Of a stretch of 56,650 bases of DNA, positions 32,349-43,539 are shown piece after piece. Position 1 is the first letter of the stretch; each line of letters begins with the position of its first letter. The notes below the pieces were generated by a model, which saw only the letters and a program-made list of their open reading frames with translations, was not told the origin of the DNA and ran no database searches. Both the position numbers and the translations under genes were made by a program. Source of the DNA: Beroe ovata (lineage: Eukaryota > Ctenophora > Nuda > Beroida > Beroidae); assembly GCA_946803715.1 (NCBI GenBank), contig CAMPET010000054.1, positions 214,920 to 271,569 of the forward strand. Reading direction: 5' to 3'.

Positions 32349-32660
32349 GCAATGTTTATTATTGGAAAACCGCACCGACAAGTCTATAAAAAACACAATA
32401 TAAACACGCGTGACGCAATAGTGACAATGAGAAGAACTTGAGCATTGCTACGCGAAATTCAAATGTGTCGTCCGCCGCGTACGCTCATTGTTTTGCTTTT
32501 CAACTGAATGAGTGAATGAATCTCATTGAACAGAATAAATCTCACAAAGACTTAGTTTACAGTTTATAAAAACTGTAAACTAAGAGTGTCGAACCTAGAA
32601 CTATGACTAAGAATTACTGAAAAGCAAATGATATCCTCTCTAGATGAAACAGTTTAAAGC
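32349..32660. other. Spacer between the Nudix gene 3' end and the MTBP-like gene 5' end
   Basis: No coding signal. A short inverted repeat (cttagtttacagttt, aaactgtaaactaag) sits at about 32550-32584. The MTBP-like promoter is expected here. Confidence 0.5.
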
Positions 32661-32662
32661 GT

Positions 32663-34556
32663 TCAAAACGGGTGTTGTGAATGGAGAAGGTTTAGAATGG
32701 TAACATATGTGGGTGTTTCATCAGCATTGACTAATCCATGCCGTATGAGGAAATCAATAACAACACCAGCACAGTTGTGCTTGAACCGGTCTGTTACGAC
32801 AACGTCTTTCACTTGATCTATTGTCAGTAGTTCAAATCCTGAGAATATCCAGTTGTTCACTATGTTTCACATTCATAATATACACTTCCTCAATCCCAAA
32901 TGCCCGTACACTACATACACTGATATCTTACCTCCAACTTCACCGTCATTATTAGACGGTACGAAATCAGCGGGAACCTCCAAATCGTATACAAATTCCA
33001 CTTCAGGGCTTATTCCATACTGATTAACTATAGTGTAGCTTATAGCACCAACAGACTTTGCAGACTTTGAGAGCAAAGACTCGGGGATGTTAGCTTCTTC
33101 CTCAGCCTCTTTTACCAGTGTATCCCAAATATTGTATCCTGAACTACAAACAAGACGTTGTTCTGAGCTTTCCACGTGTTTGTTTGTTCCATGTCTCTTG
33201 CACGTTACAACACAACACATGTATGTCACATTGACTGACGATTATCACTGACATACCTGATACCACCAGCCACTACGTTGTCATAACAACTAGGGTATTT
33301 GGACTTGGTCGGTGATCGCTTTCCCAACCACATCATCATTTGACCATCTCTATATGTGTATCCGTTCATGTGAACTCCATAACTCTTGCCTGGAACGGTG
33401 TTGGGTTGTGCAATAAACAGTGCATACCGCACATCAAATTTTTCCTTCAGAAGTAGCAGAAGTTGGGTGAACAATGAACAGCGTTGTCTGAGGGGAAATA
33501 CTACTCTTACATGACAGAATCGGAACTGCCGCCCGCTCAATATCGAACAGTTTATCGGAATTGAAACAGCCTCCAAACACAGTGTATGTTTCATCTCGCC
33601 AACCTAAGAGGGGTGAATTGTTTACACTGGGGCAGCAGCTGTAGATATGTGTCAGTCGTGAATCACTGATTAGATTACATGCAGCGTGATGCTATCAACT
33701 TTTCATTGATAAACCACCTACTCAGTTCCACGGGCAATCTTACTACTTATAATTGGTCCTCATATATATATGTATGTCTGTCCGGTTTTCCTTATATACT
33801 ACGGGTCTCGAGATCTGACACCACTCGGTACCCAATCAAGCATGCTGATTGGAATGCCCATGACGCTTGACACCACTCGAAAACGGGGAGCATGTAAAAC
33901 ATTACACGTCTGACATCACTTGAGAATGGAAAGCATTTAGAAATCACCAAGGAAGATATGGACGGGAATACTCTATTACTATCAACACTTCAACAGATAC
34001 GACTATCATTGCACTAAGATTGTACTGCAACCTTAAGAATAAGATAGGATAGCCGTATCAGGAAAATAGCGGCCAGAGGCCGCGGGTCCTGCTAGTCCAA
34101 ATAACGAAAAATATGAGCGGCGCGAATCCAAAAAACGACGGAATAGAGCAAAGCATTATCTCACAATATCAGAAAGTTTCAAGAAACACGTTTTTATCAC
34201 ACTTCTGATTTACCTTTTAATGTATATGAAAAGATGTTTCTGTCCCGGAGCTTAGCAAAAAACTTATTGATAGCTACTGTCCGATCATTGAAACTGGCTA
34301 TTGAGTCTCTAAATCGAATTTCATTTTCATCCACTTCAAATGTATCATCATCTTCTTTGAAGTATTTGACATTGTCTTTCAAAATCATTCCACATTGCTT
34401 ACTATTCACCACAAAAGGCAAGAAGTTTGTGGTATCAATATGACAGCTAATGAGTCTCGTGAATGATAGGGCACGATCTGACCATGACATTGCTCTGTTG
34501 GTGATTTTATATTCTGATACGATTGTGAAGGATTCATATACGGTATCTCTATCCAT
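32663..34556 (-). CDS. DUF4743/Nudix hydrolase (thiamine-pyrophosphokinase-related, Tnr3-like Nudix part), five exons
   Basis: Members with this architecture (DUF4743 then Nudix) hydrolyse damaged oxo-thiamine diphosphates in yeast and plants. Exons: 34556-34214, 33603-33511, 33389-33257, 33143-32932 and 32838-32663, giving 318 residues. The DUF4743 part shows FFAKLRDRN and, across a splice, LKGWRDETYTV, then FDIERAAVPI. Joining exons 2 and 3 restores CKSYGVHMNGYT and MWLGKRSPTKSKYPSCYDN. The Nudix region reads VAGGISSGYN, then TLVKEAEEEANIP: the REUxEE core is present with Lys for Arg, and the usual first Glu is not at its position, as is common in this family. The end has CAGVVIDFLIRHG. The start is the first ATG of exon 1. 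Confidence 0.88.
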
Positions 34557-34599
34557 TGGATCACAACTCAAACATGAAAAGCTCTATTCGATACAAATT

Positions 34600-34990
34600 C
34601 ATTTCTTTAATTTTTTTGGAAAAATGATGAAAACAACTTAAATATCCAGGAATGAAGAGGTGAACCTTACAGTCATCAATACCATCAAGAATTGAAAAAT
34701 AAATAAACAAAACACATTACCAATTAACAATCATATTGAATATTATGTACATGCGAAAAATTTTCGTGAGTGGTTTCATACTCGAGTTAATCACCAGAAT
34801 TTTTCATGTGAAATTGTTAAAGAGACACGAACATCCTGGATGAATTTCACTTCTCTGAAAATATATTGAGCTGACACATGACAATCCAAAGTCTTATCAA
34901 AAGAGGTGTATGGATATGCCGTTAACATGACAAAGTATTAGAAATGAATTTTCTACTACGAGGATGAACAAAACAGAACAGAGGAATTTG
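34600..34990. other. Upstream region of the Nudix gene, no gene seen
   Basis: AT-rich sequence between the Nudix start codon and the minisatellite. It should contain the promoter of the Nudix gene. No clear core element was recognised. Confidence 0.45.
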
Positions 34991-35690
34991 CTGACACCAG
35001 TACGTCAAAACAGGACTGTGTGACGATTGAGGTACTCATTCGTCACACTTCTCTGACACCACTGCACATCAGTGACGTAGGAATCCGCTGACACCAGTAC
35101 GTCAAAACAGGACAGTGTGACGATTGGGGTACTCATTCGTCACACTTTGCTGACACCACTGCATACCTATCACTGACGTAGAATGCGTGCGAAGGAATTC
35201 ACTGACACCAGTGTCCAGTACGTCAGAACAAGACTGTGTGACGATTGAGGTACTCATTCGTCACACTTTGCTGACACCACTGCATATCAGTGACGTAAGA
35301 ATCCGCTGAAACCAGTACGTCAGAAAAGGTCTGTGTGACAATTTTGGTACATATTTGTCACACTTTACTGACACCACTGCATTCCAGTGACGTAGGAATG
35401 CGTGAGAAGGAATTCACTGATACCAGTGTCCAGTACGTCAGAACAGGACTGTGTGACGATTGGGGTACTCATTCGTCACACTTTGCTGACACTACTGCGT
35501 AACAGTGACGTAGGAATACGTGTGAAGGAATTCACTGAAACCAGTACGTCAGAACAGAACTGTGCGACGATTGGGGTACACATTCGTCACACTTTGGTGA
35601 CACCACTGCAAATCATTGACGTAGGAATGAGTGCGAAGGAATTTGCTGACACTATCATGTCAAAACAGGAATTTTTGACAAATGGGCGCA
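34991..35690. repeat. Minisatellite with a 31-nt hairpin in every unit
   Basis: Six to seven units of alternately ~97 and ~111-121 nt, each built as CTGACACCAGTACGTCA, a hairpin, CTGACACCACTGCA and TGACGTAGGAAT. The hairpin copies start at 35018, 35115, 35236, 35333, 35451 and 35562 and are all exactly 31 nt. The arms are GTGTGACGA and TCGTCACAC around a 13-nt centre that usually contains GGTAC. The copy at 35333 has GTGTGACAA with TTGTCACAC, a change on both arms that keeps the pairing. Each unit also has TACGTCA and TGACGTA, CRE-like half sites facing each other. The array lies upstream of the Nudix gene and downstream of the AIP-like gene. Confidence 0.9.
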
Positions 35691-35814
35691 TTGCGTTGAC
35701 ACAACCTTAAATTTATTCGAGTTATGAAGGTTGTCACCCACAATGTTGAATACAAGTATTATCACTGTTACCTACCTAACGATTCAAAACCTAAATCAGC
35801 TTCTGATAAAGTCA

Positions 35815-36783
35815 TCAAAACATTCCTTTCAACCTTTGCCGATTTTGATTATCAGCTTGTTTTAAAGCTGCTTGTAGATCTTTGAGTTTTTTGTTAACTA
35901 AACTCTCCTGAGAAGGATCTACTTCGGCAAGCTTTTGCCAGTCAGTTGTGGCTTCTTCTATATTCCATAATGCACCATGAGCTGTTGCCCTCCTGTACAA
36001 TCCCTTTGGATTTTCAGGGTCTCGCTTCAAAACAGTATTGAGATGAGTAACGGCTGTTGCATATTCCTTCTTGATAATCATCACCTGACTGTAGTTCAAA
36101 AGTAATGGAAGCTTTAGATCTTCAATTTCATTCCATTCAGGCGAATTAGGTTGCTCTTTGAGAGCAAGCTGCTCTAATGTTCCAATAGCCTTAGCATATT
36201 CTTGTTCAGCTGCATTATATTTCTTTTCTTTAAAGCTTTGATTACCTTTTTCACGTAATTGTGATGCCAGTAAGAATTTCTCCTCTGATGTCATGGCCCA
36301 TACCTGTTTCTTATATTCCCCTGGTTGCTCAACAGAGAGTAGATCAAACTCAAAGATAAGACTTTCACCAGTGAGCTTGTCCAGGTCACAATATCCAGTT
36401 GATTGATTACCACAGCAACTTTTGGTTATCACAGCATCTTTTTCTGTTTTCTTCTTCTGGATATCCCTCAAAGTCTTTGAAAGTTTGATGTATCCAAAAC
36501 ATTTTGAGGGAACACAGAAGAACAATGACCTCTCCCCAGGTCTCATTGTTTTGATAGAATCTTCCCAAGAATCTAGCTGGAAGCTATGCCCACATATGAG
36601 TTCAAAGGGTTCATTCCAAGCACGAGAATCATCAATCAGTGTTCTTTCCTTGTTATTTATAAATGTGCGGAAGTGAAAAAGTGCTTTAGTATCTTTCCCA
36701 TATGAGGGCAGATCTCCCTTGCCAGGGTATTGAATATCCTTATGGACACCATCACCAACAGTGTGAATCCTTGGGTCTATCAT
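35815..36783 (-). CDS. AIP: AIP-like co-chaperone (FKBP-like domain plus TPR), single exon
   Basis: 322 residues, near the 330 of vertebrate AIP (XAP2/ARA9), an HSP90 co-chaperone for the aryl hydrocarbon receptor and other clients. An N-terminal FKBP-like PPIase fold spans residues ~1-165 (GDLPSYGKDTKALFHFRTF, LIDDSR, ELICGHSFQLDSWEDSI, TMRPGE). Three TPR motifs span ~175-310 (ASQLREKGNQSFKEKKYNAAEQEY, LLLNYSQVMIIKKEYATAVTH, NPKGLYRRATAHGAL). The C-terminal helix ends in QRLKGMF, like the RFRGIF end of AIP that contacts clients. No intron interrupts the coding region, unlike vertebrate AIP. The start is the first Met in the frame. Confidence 0.93.
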   Translation of the reverse strand: MIDPRIHTVGDGVHKDIQYPGKGDLPSYGKDTKALFHFRTFINNKERTLIDDSRAWNEPFELICGHSFQLDSWEDSIKTMRPGERSLFFCVPSKCFGYIKLSKTLRDIQKKKTEKDAVITKSCCGNQSTGYCDLDKLTGESLIFEFDLLSVEQPGEYKKQVWAMTSEEKFLLASQLREKGNQSFKEKKYNAAEQEYAKAIGTLEQLALKEQPNSPEWNEIEDLKLPLLLNYSQVMIIKKEYATAVTHLNTVLKRDPENPKGLYRRATAHGALWNIEEATTDWQKLAEVDPSQESLVNKKLKDLQAALKQADNQNRQRLKGMF

Positions 36784-36789
36784 TAAACC

Positions 36790-37150
36790 TAAATGTGGGA
36801 TTGAACTGGGAAAAATAACACATTATTTGAATCTCAAGACATAGCATATGAGCAAAAGTAGTTGCAATCTAGAGACATAACATGAAACTTGTAAGTAAAA
36901 GTTGTCCAACCTAGAGACCATCAGCTACAGCGTCTTTGAATTACCTACATATGCAATGATGTTACATGCAATGATGGTATATGCAATGATACATGCTATT
37001 ACCTACTCTCACGCAATGATATTCAATTATTAGGTTGTAAATTTTGGAAAACATGCACAATTTAGATTTTAAAACAGAGCAAGTGCATATCATTTCGCAC
37101 CTGCAAAAAATTATTATTGTCGATTAGTGTCTTTACATGCCTGTCTATCA
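36790..37150. other. Upstream region of the AIP-like gene, no gene seen
   Basis: AT-rich sequence containing several copies of atgcaatgatg near 36950-37020. A promoter is expected here but no core motif is convincing. Confidence 0.4.
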
Positions 37151-37179
37151 TCTTTGGTCTATATGCTATACATCTAAGC

Positions 37180-37711
37180 CAGAGATCTAAGCATCGCCCC
37201 TAGATACAATTCAATTATTTTGTGTAATGGCATTGACATATTACCATATAGCAAGCGGCTGGGAATGCTGAAGCTTACTACTTTAGGGGAGCGACATATT
37301 CATGGTGACCTCATAGAGATGTCCAAAGTTGTTCAAGGAAAAGTTAATTATGGAAAGGACCTGTTTCAATTGAGCAGGTCCGGTCTTAATATTGTTGCCA
37401 AAGCTCTCAATGGTAACAGGAGTATTCATGATTTGAGATCAAAGTTCCTTCAGGAACGGATTAGGAATTATTGGAACAAGTTGCCAGTTTTTGTGAAGAA
37501 CTCAGAGAATGTCAAAGCATTTGAATCTAATTTAGAAATTTTTAAGGGTCAAAGTCTAGAATGTTCTGACCGCAACATTTGGGAGGTATCCAAGTTAATC
37601 ATTGATAGGATAGAGGGACCTGATTACTTGAACAACAAGGAAAAGTTTGATAATTTTCTTGTTGAAAATCCTTTCATCGCAAAAAAGAAAGGTATTAATT
37701 TGACTTAACCA
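37180..37711 (+). pseudogene. 5'-truncated LINE ORF2 tail
   Basis: About 160 codons with the C-terminal signature of LINE ORF2 proteins: YSKRLGMLKLTTLGERHIHGDLI, then FLQERIRNYWNKLPVFV and a final FESNLEIFK segment. There is no RT domain upstream, so this is a 5'-truncated insertion, the usual fate of LINE copies. Its sequence differs clearly from the tail of the full element at 11.5-15.8 kb, so it belongs to another family. AT-rich sequence (ttatttatatagttattta repeats) follows and may be its 3' end. Confidence 0.75.
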
Positions 37712-37789
37712 AATATTTTTAAATTCTATTTTATTTATATAGTTATTTATTTTTATAGTTATTTATATGGGTACCTTGAAGGTGTGCAC

Positions 37790-38150
37790 ACGTTGCGCGC
37801 CCCTGTTCTACTCAGTGAACTGAAAAGTCGTAGAAACCACGGAGACGCGCAGCGCGCGCGGAGTATTTAGGTCACGCAGCGCGGGAACATTGTCAGCTTT
37901 TATCTGACCTCTGTTTCTCGCGCGCACATGAAGAAGCAGAAGTCAAATAAAATCTGACAACTCTGAACTCATATACAATATCAAATATATTTATATCAGT
38001 GAACTCAAATTCGTAAAAACCACGCGCAGCGCGCGGCAGGTACAGTTGGGTTATGAAACTTGGTAGCATCGCACGCAGCGCGTACAAACTCATTCTCAGA
38101 CTTGCATTGCCTCATGTCTGCGATAGGCCCGGGTTCAGCACGCGCTGCTG
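37790..38150. repeat. GC-rich repeat cluster related to the foldback family
   Basis: CGCAGCGCG-rich sequence. The unit cagtgaactNaaa..cgta.aaaccacg occurs twice (about 37815 and 37996). The shared module agcttttatctgacctctgtttctcgcgcgc with its partner caaataaaatctgaca lies at 37897-37960. The unit gcggagtatttaggtcacgcagcgcgggaac at about 37858 reappears after the N at 45244. Confidence 0.75.
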
Positions 38151-38537
38151 ACGCTCAACCGCAATCTGAGAACACTGAACAGAAAAGTTAAATTTTCATG
38201 AACCATTTTGTTGACATGATTGGAAGAGTTGATTCTATTTCCTTAATCTCAGATTCTCTTTGGATTCTCTTTGGAGTTGATTATATTTCCTTATTCTCAG
38301 ATTCTCTTTGGATTTTATTTTTTCTGTGTTGACTCTTCCGTTGATAATGAAGCATAAATGAGTGCTTATATTCATATCACTTACAATAGCAATGAATAAT
38401 GCCTACCTCTTAAGTTGGATTTAAGTTTTGTCAATTCAACTCAATTCAGTTATATGCAAACTCAGGAACAGCAATTGATTCACAACCAATTCAAAAACTC
38501 TAAGCAATGAAATTTTATCCTATAGCCATACCACAGG

Positions 38538-41414
38538 ATGAGGTGCTTGCTGGTCCTATGTGTGGCTCTGGGCTTGTGTTATTCCAAGACTCCCCTGCCC
38601 ATCGAAAAGAAGATTTATATTCTGCGAGAAAACAGTCTCATTAAACCATTTTCTTGTGAGTATTTCAAGTCATTAAATTTGATGAGATCATGACCAAGTA
38701 CTGAGGTTCCAGGTTCAATTCTGGGTCATTCCCGTACTTTTCTGAGTTTCTTACCTATTCAGTAGGTACTTGCTCATGATCTCAATAAATCGAGATCAGC
38801 CTGTCACCTGTGTATGTTGTGTGTTGTCTTGGCTGTTGTACAGCACAGTTTACCACATGTGTGTGTATGCTTGTAAGTGTGACAATGTGACATTTATCAA
38901 GCAATGAAGAATATGAATAGAATGAATTCATCTTTTAAGTTATGCTGGATGAATAGATCTGGTATAAGTCATTCTGTGCAATATATTTTGGTTATACTTA
39001 TTCCCAGCAATGCAGATGGACACCCCTATGTGGGACTACAGTGGGAGTACTATAGTGAGTAACAATGAGGTACGACTTACTCCTGATCACCAGTCAAAGA
39101 GTGGGCGTATATGGAATACTATTGTAAGTTAAGAATTTTTCCTATTCTTATCAATTTGGTTCCAATATTGTAAATTTCTGTTAGTGCAAGTAGCCATTAT
39201 GTAAAATTGTTGAATTTCAGCCTCTGATGGCCCCAAACTGGGAGATATTACTCGAGTTCAAAGTACACGGAAGTGGAAGAACTCTCTATGGTGATGGTTT
39301 TGCACTGTGGCTTACAAAACCAAGACAACTCATGTCAGGTTAATATACCAATTGCTCTCTGTTGAATACTGATTTTGTTGGACTATATTTCAAAGTTATC
39401 TGAATTGCTTATCTTAAATCAAATCAGGTCCAGTATTCGGTGCATCAAACAACTTTAATGGTCTTGGGATATTCTTTGATACATACAGCAATCATAACGG
39501 GGAGCACTCTGTAAGTCGGAATTCTTGAAAAAACACAATTCTCATTCAATATGTTGACATATTTTGTGTACTTGTCAGATAACAGATTTATGTTTACATT
39601 TTAACCTATAGTAGTGAATGCCCTGACAAACATCACTTGTTGCAGCACGGTCACCCATATGTTTCCGCTGTGGTACACAATGGTACACAGACCTACGATC
39701 ATGACACTGATGGTGAGTAGTGATAGTGAGTAGTGAGTAGTGTCAAAATAGATCTTGAAAGTGAAATCATAACAGCACTTTCAAAATTTTACAAAATAAT
39801 CCTTTGTATGGCTGCATCTCCTGTTGTTATGAGAGACAAACAAGAGTTGCCGGCTACTTAAACGAGCAAATGCCATTTAACCATCTCCCTTATTGGGCTT
39901 ATTATCAGTGATTTAGAATACTAACGATTATGATTCTACAATAGGCAAGGAATGTAGTTATAGCTCTATGTATAGAGGTTATGTTTGTATTAGATAATGA
40001 TTGTCCCTGTTCCTTGATGTTCATGGCTATCTATAGTAGTTCTGTAAAGGGGTAGGCTTTCATTGATGAATAGCTTACTGTATCGTTGGTCTTGAGACAT
40101 AGACTAATGTATCCCAGATATATGTGCTATTCGATGATTGTGAATTTAGCGTGTTTCAGGGACGCACAACGAAATTGCTGGTTGTCAGAACAGCTTCAGG
40201 GGGCAGAAGAATGACGCATTTGCCAGCATCAAGTACATAGACAAAACTCTCACGGTAAGTCTACTCGGGTAAAACTCCTCAGGTTTCATTGGAACTGTGA
40301 ATAGCTGGCTTTATGTTTCACGTCTCGAGAGGAATATGAGGAAACTAGCGTTTCTAGAAAATAGCTGCGTGAAGTGCGACATTTTTGCTGAACAACGTGT
40401 TTGGGTCATTGAATAGTCGCAGGTTGTGACGAATTCTTGTTCCCCCTCCGACACACTGCTATAATAGTAGTGGCATAAACCGCTGTTTAGTTAGGAAATG
40501 CTCCGCTGTATTTATTGTTGTATGCTCTGATTACTGTAGCGTGTATTGATGTGTTGGGTTCTTAGCTCCATCCTGCTGGTGACCTTCTCTTAGTCCATTG
40601 CATTGGAAATACCATACAACAGTAGCATCATGCAAAATGGAAAATGACCCAGGACCAAATAATGACCTCAATTCAAGGTGCATCTGGACTCAAGAGGTAA
40701 AGAGAAGTGGACTAAGTGTTTTGAGGTAAAGAACGTCATCTTACCGATTGGATATCACTTGGGAATGAGCGCTAGTACCGGGGAGCTGGCTGACAATCAT
40801 GATGTCATGATGTTGAAAACGTATGAGGTGGAGCTATTACCTGGACAAGTCTTCAATCAGCAGGTGTGTGTGTGTTCTTGCTATAACCCTATAATATTTC
40901 GCAAATCGTGATTCGTGGCCGCTTTTCGGTTTGGCCCAATACGAGCAGATTTTGAACATAATTTCCGTCTCGTTTTTGGATGGCGCGATAAATTTTCATG
41001 GTTGCTCAGCACGTACTGCGCGCGGCACACCTACGTACGTACGTGCGCTGCATGATCTGACTAGCGAAGCTAGCTAGTTATCCTGATATTGAAGAATTTC
41101 ATTTTCAGGAGTCCCTCAATCTCATCCCGTCAGCCGATGGAGAACCAGACAGACGTAAGTACTTACTACTTACTTACTAAGTAGTATTGTGTACACTTAT
41201 CTATTGCAATTTGAAGTCATTGTTCATGTATATCCACAAGTGAGTTAACTCAATTTCAGCACATGTGGAAGATCCGAAGCCACTTTTTAGCAGACGTGTG
41301 AAAACCATTTTCTATATTTGTTTCGGACTAGTATTCATTTTGATAATAGGAGGTGTCGGGTTCCACTATTATCAGAGATATAAAACAGCGAGAAACAAAA
41401 AGCGTTTTTACTGA
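38538..41414 (+). CDS. LMAN2: VIP36/LMAN2-like L-type lectin, nine exons (tail form a)
   Basis: Type I cargo receptor that binds high-mannose glycans and cycles between ER and Golgi. Exons: 38538-38655, 39008-39123, 39221-39338, 39428-39510, 39646-39712, 40160-40254, 40678-40863, 41109-41154 and 41260-41414, giving 327 residues. A signal peptide (MRCLLVLCVALGLCYS) precedes the lectin fold: LIKPFS, MWDYSGSTIV, VRLTPDHQSK, EFKVHGSG, GDGFALW, PVFGASNNFNGLGIFFDTY with the Asp/Asn calcium and sugar ligands, HPYVSAVVHNG, and ELADNHD. Exon 9a encodes a membrane helix (IFYICFGLVFILIIGGVGF) and a basic tail ending KKRFY, the aromatic ER-exit signal typical of VIP36. A second terminal exon follows at 41963. 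Confidence 0.93.
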
Positions 41415-41962
41415 TACGGCATGGAGATGTGTCCAAACCAAAGGGTAGTTACTTGTCTTTGTAACAGCTACAGCATGCCCTCCTATTCCCATCATTGAAT
41501 CGTGGGTTGTTATCCTAATTGGAACTTGGGAATATGGGACTAAATTACGCCATTTTGTCTGCCCACTTCTTTTTAAGTATGCTAATAAGCGGGGAGTACT
41601 GAAGTTTGAAAATGGCTGGCTACACTTGACTTGCATCATGTTTTATGTTTTTACTTTTACTTTTCTTTGATAATAAGAGTCGATGCGCTATGCACATGCA
41701 TGTTTACACACATACATAATATAGGAGGGCTACACAGACACTACATTTTAACAGCTGTATTATGAGTGCAAGAATCTGTTCACCAGGAGGAAATTCATTT
41801 GCATACTTACAAACCTAGATAAGCAGCTGGGAAGGAAATATTTTCCATATCGTCAGTGCTGACTGGCACACCATTTGACACGTCATTCCACATATTTCAC
41901 AAATGCACTGGTCATATATGTTGTGCATGTGACTGCGGAATTTACATTGATATCAATTTCAG

Positions 41963-42126
41963 CGCACGTCCATGCACCAAAGAAAGGCAAATCTGAGGGC
42001 ACATCAATCCTTTGGACAATCATCTATGTGTTCATAGGGATCCTCATCTTTTTAGTTGTTACTGCCGTGGGTATCATTGTGTGGCAACGGAAACAGGAAG
42101 ACAGGCGGAGAAAGCGATTTTATTAG
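41963..42126 (+). CDS. LMAN2: Alternative terminal exon of the VIP36-like gene (tail form b)
   Basis: After an acceptor like that of exon 9a (tcaatttcag), this exon enters in the same phase from exon 8. It also starts with PHV, then a short Lys-rich linker, a membrane helix (IIYVFIGILIFLVVTAVGIIV) and a tail ending RRRKRFY and TAG. Spliced to exon 8 it gives a 330-residue protein. It therefore duplicates the function of exon 9a with a different linker, helix and tail. Mutually exclusive terminal exons are the simplest reading. A decayed duplicate is less likely because the frame, acceptor and KRFY are all intact. Confidence 0.8.
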
Positions 42127-42134
42127 GGCCCCGC

Positions 42135-43530
42135 CATAAGTCTCCCCCAGCGAACTATGTTTTATCCTCTGTTCCACTTTGCTGACTGAGTTGGTATATT
42201 TTGATAGGTGTCCATCAAATTCTTATTTATAAAACATGGACATCGGAGCGCGATCTTTCTCATCTCATTCATTTTATATTTGTGTGTGTGTTTACCGTTT
42301 ATGTTCTGATCTTGAAGCCGAGAAAACCACCACTCAGTTTCCATAAATACACTGATCGCTGCATGATTGCAACGGATATCGGGTTTGAAGGAAAGATTTC
42401 TTATAGCGCACTTCATACTGCAATTTCAAGCAGTTTTATGTACTAAATCAAAATAAGATACGCACTTTTCAAAAACTATCAGTCCGCTATGAGTTTCTCA
42501 TGTTGCTTTGCCCTCATCACAATATGTACCCTGAATAACTGTGGAGCATCATGTGTCAGCTTCCGCTAGCATTCCAGTATTTCGACCACCATAGCTGAGC
42601 CGCGCTAGAGGCAACTACCACTGCAATGATATGTGTGTGTTGTAATTCCAGTGATTACTGTGCAATCGTGGGTCGATACTTTATTAATTGATCATGAGTG
42701 ATGTGAGACATTGATAATTGATTGTACAATTTTATAAAACATCAGCGGTATTATTGGCCACAATAACCACATACGAGTGACTTACGCGAGCAAAAGATGA
42801 GGAAGATCCACCAAGAATCGAAAATATTTATCTGTTGGCAGTACCCGAACGCCTGGTTTGCTCCCGAGTGCATACTTTCAGAGCAAAATTCCACAAATCT
42901 TGCGCACTGATGGATTAGGGTGATTGTCTGTCGGAAACAATTTTCTCTCAAAATCTAAATCAAAATGCAATTGTACGTCATGTTATGACTCACAAACCTT
43001 GGAACTGTCATCGCAAAAGTCGCCTGTGCCAGCAAGTGACCTATCTGGCAACCCGATTAAAATAACGAGCCTAACAGTGGTTTCAAGGATCCTTTCCAGT
43101 GTTAACCCCTTCTAGAGTAGACGAAATTGAATGACCTATGAATCCGATTCCACCAATTACACGAGAAGGAAATCAATATCAAAATAAAATGTCTGTCAGT
43201 GTCACATTCATATTCATACTGATCGTTGTAATTAATTCAATTAATAATTGAAACTGATCAAGTTATAATTTTCTAACAAAATATGATGAAACTTATTTCA
43301 AAATCGATGGAACTCGAATACTCAAATTGCCCGCCGAGTATCTTGAAGTTTATTATCAGTAAGCTTAACTTGGACTAGGAGCGAAATGACTCATATTGCC
43401 AGCAACCAGAAATGATACAAGCTGATGCATGACATTGGATTTGGACATTGACAAATACAATGACATGGCCGATCATTTCTGAGACAAATTGTGATTAATT
43501 AGCCATAATCGCGATCGGCCCATTGCATTG
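42135..43530. other. Intergenic, no gene seen
   Basis: AT-rich sequence after the VIP36-like gene. Short open frames only, without domains or splice support. Confidence 0.5.
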
Positions 43531-43539
43531 GTCTTGGTT

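Noticed and set aside
33488-33510. 23-nt intron (gtaagag to cctcag) in the Nudix gene
   Set aside because: Removing it leads to a stop. The longer intron 33390-33510 restores the conserved CKSYGVHMNGY reading instead.
41963-42126. Separate small membrane-protein gene at the second KRFY exon
   Set aside because: The acceptor, phase and shared PHV start make it an alternative VIP36-like exon rather than an independent gene.
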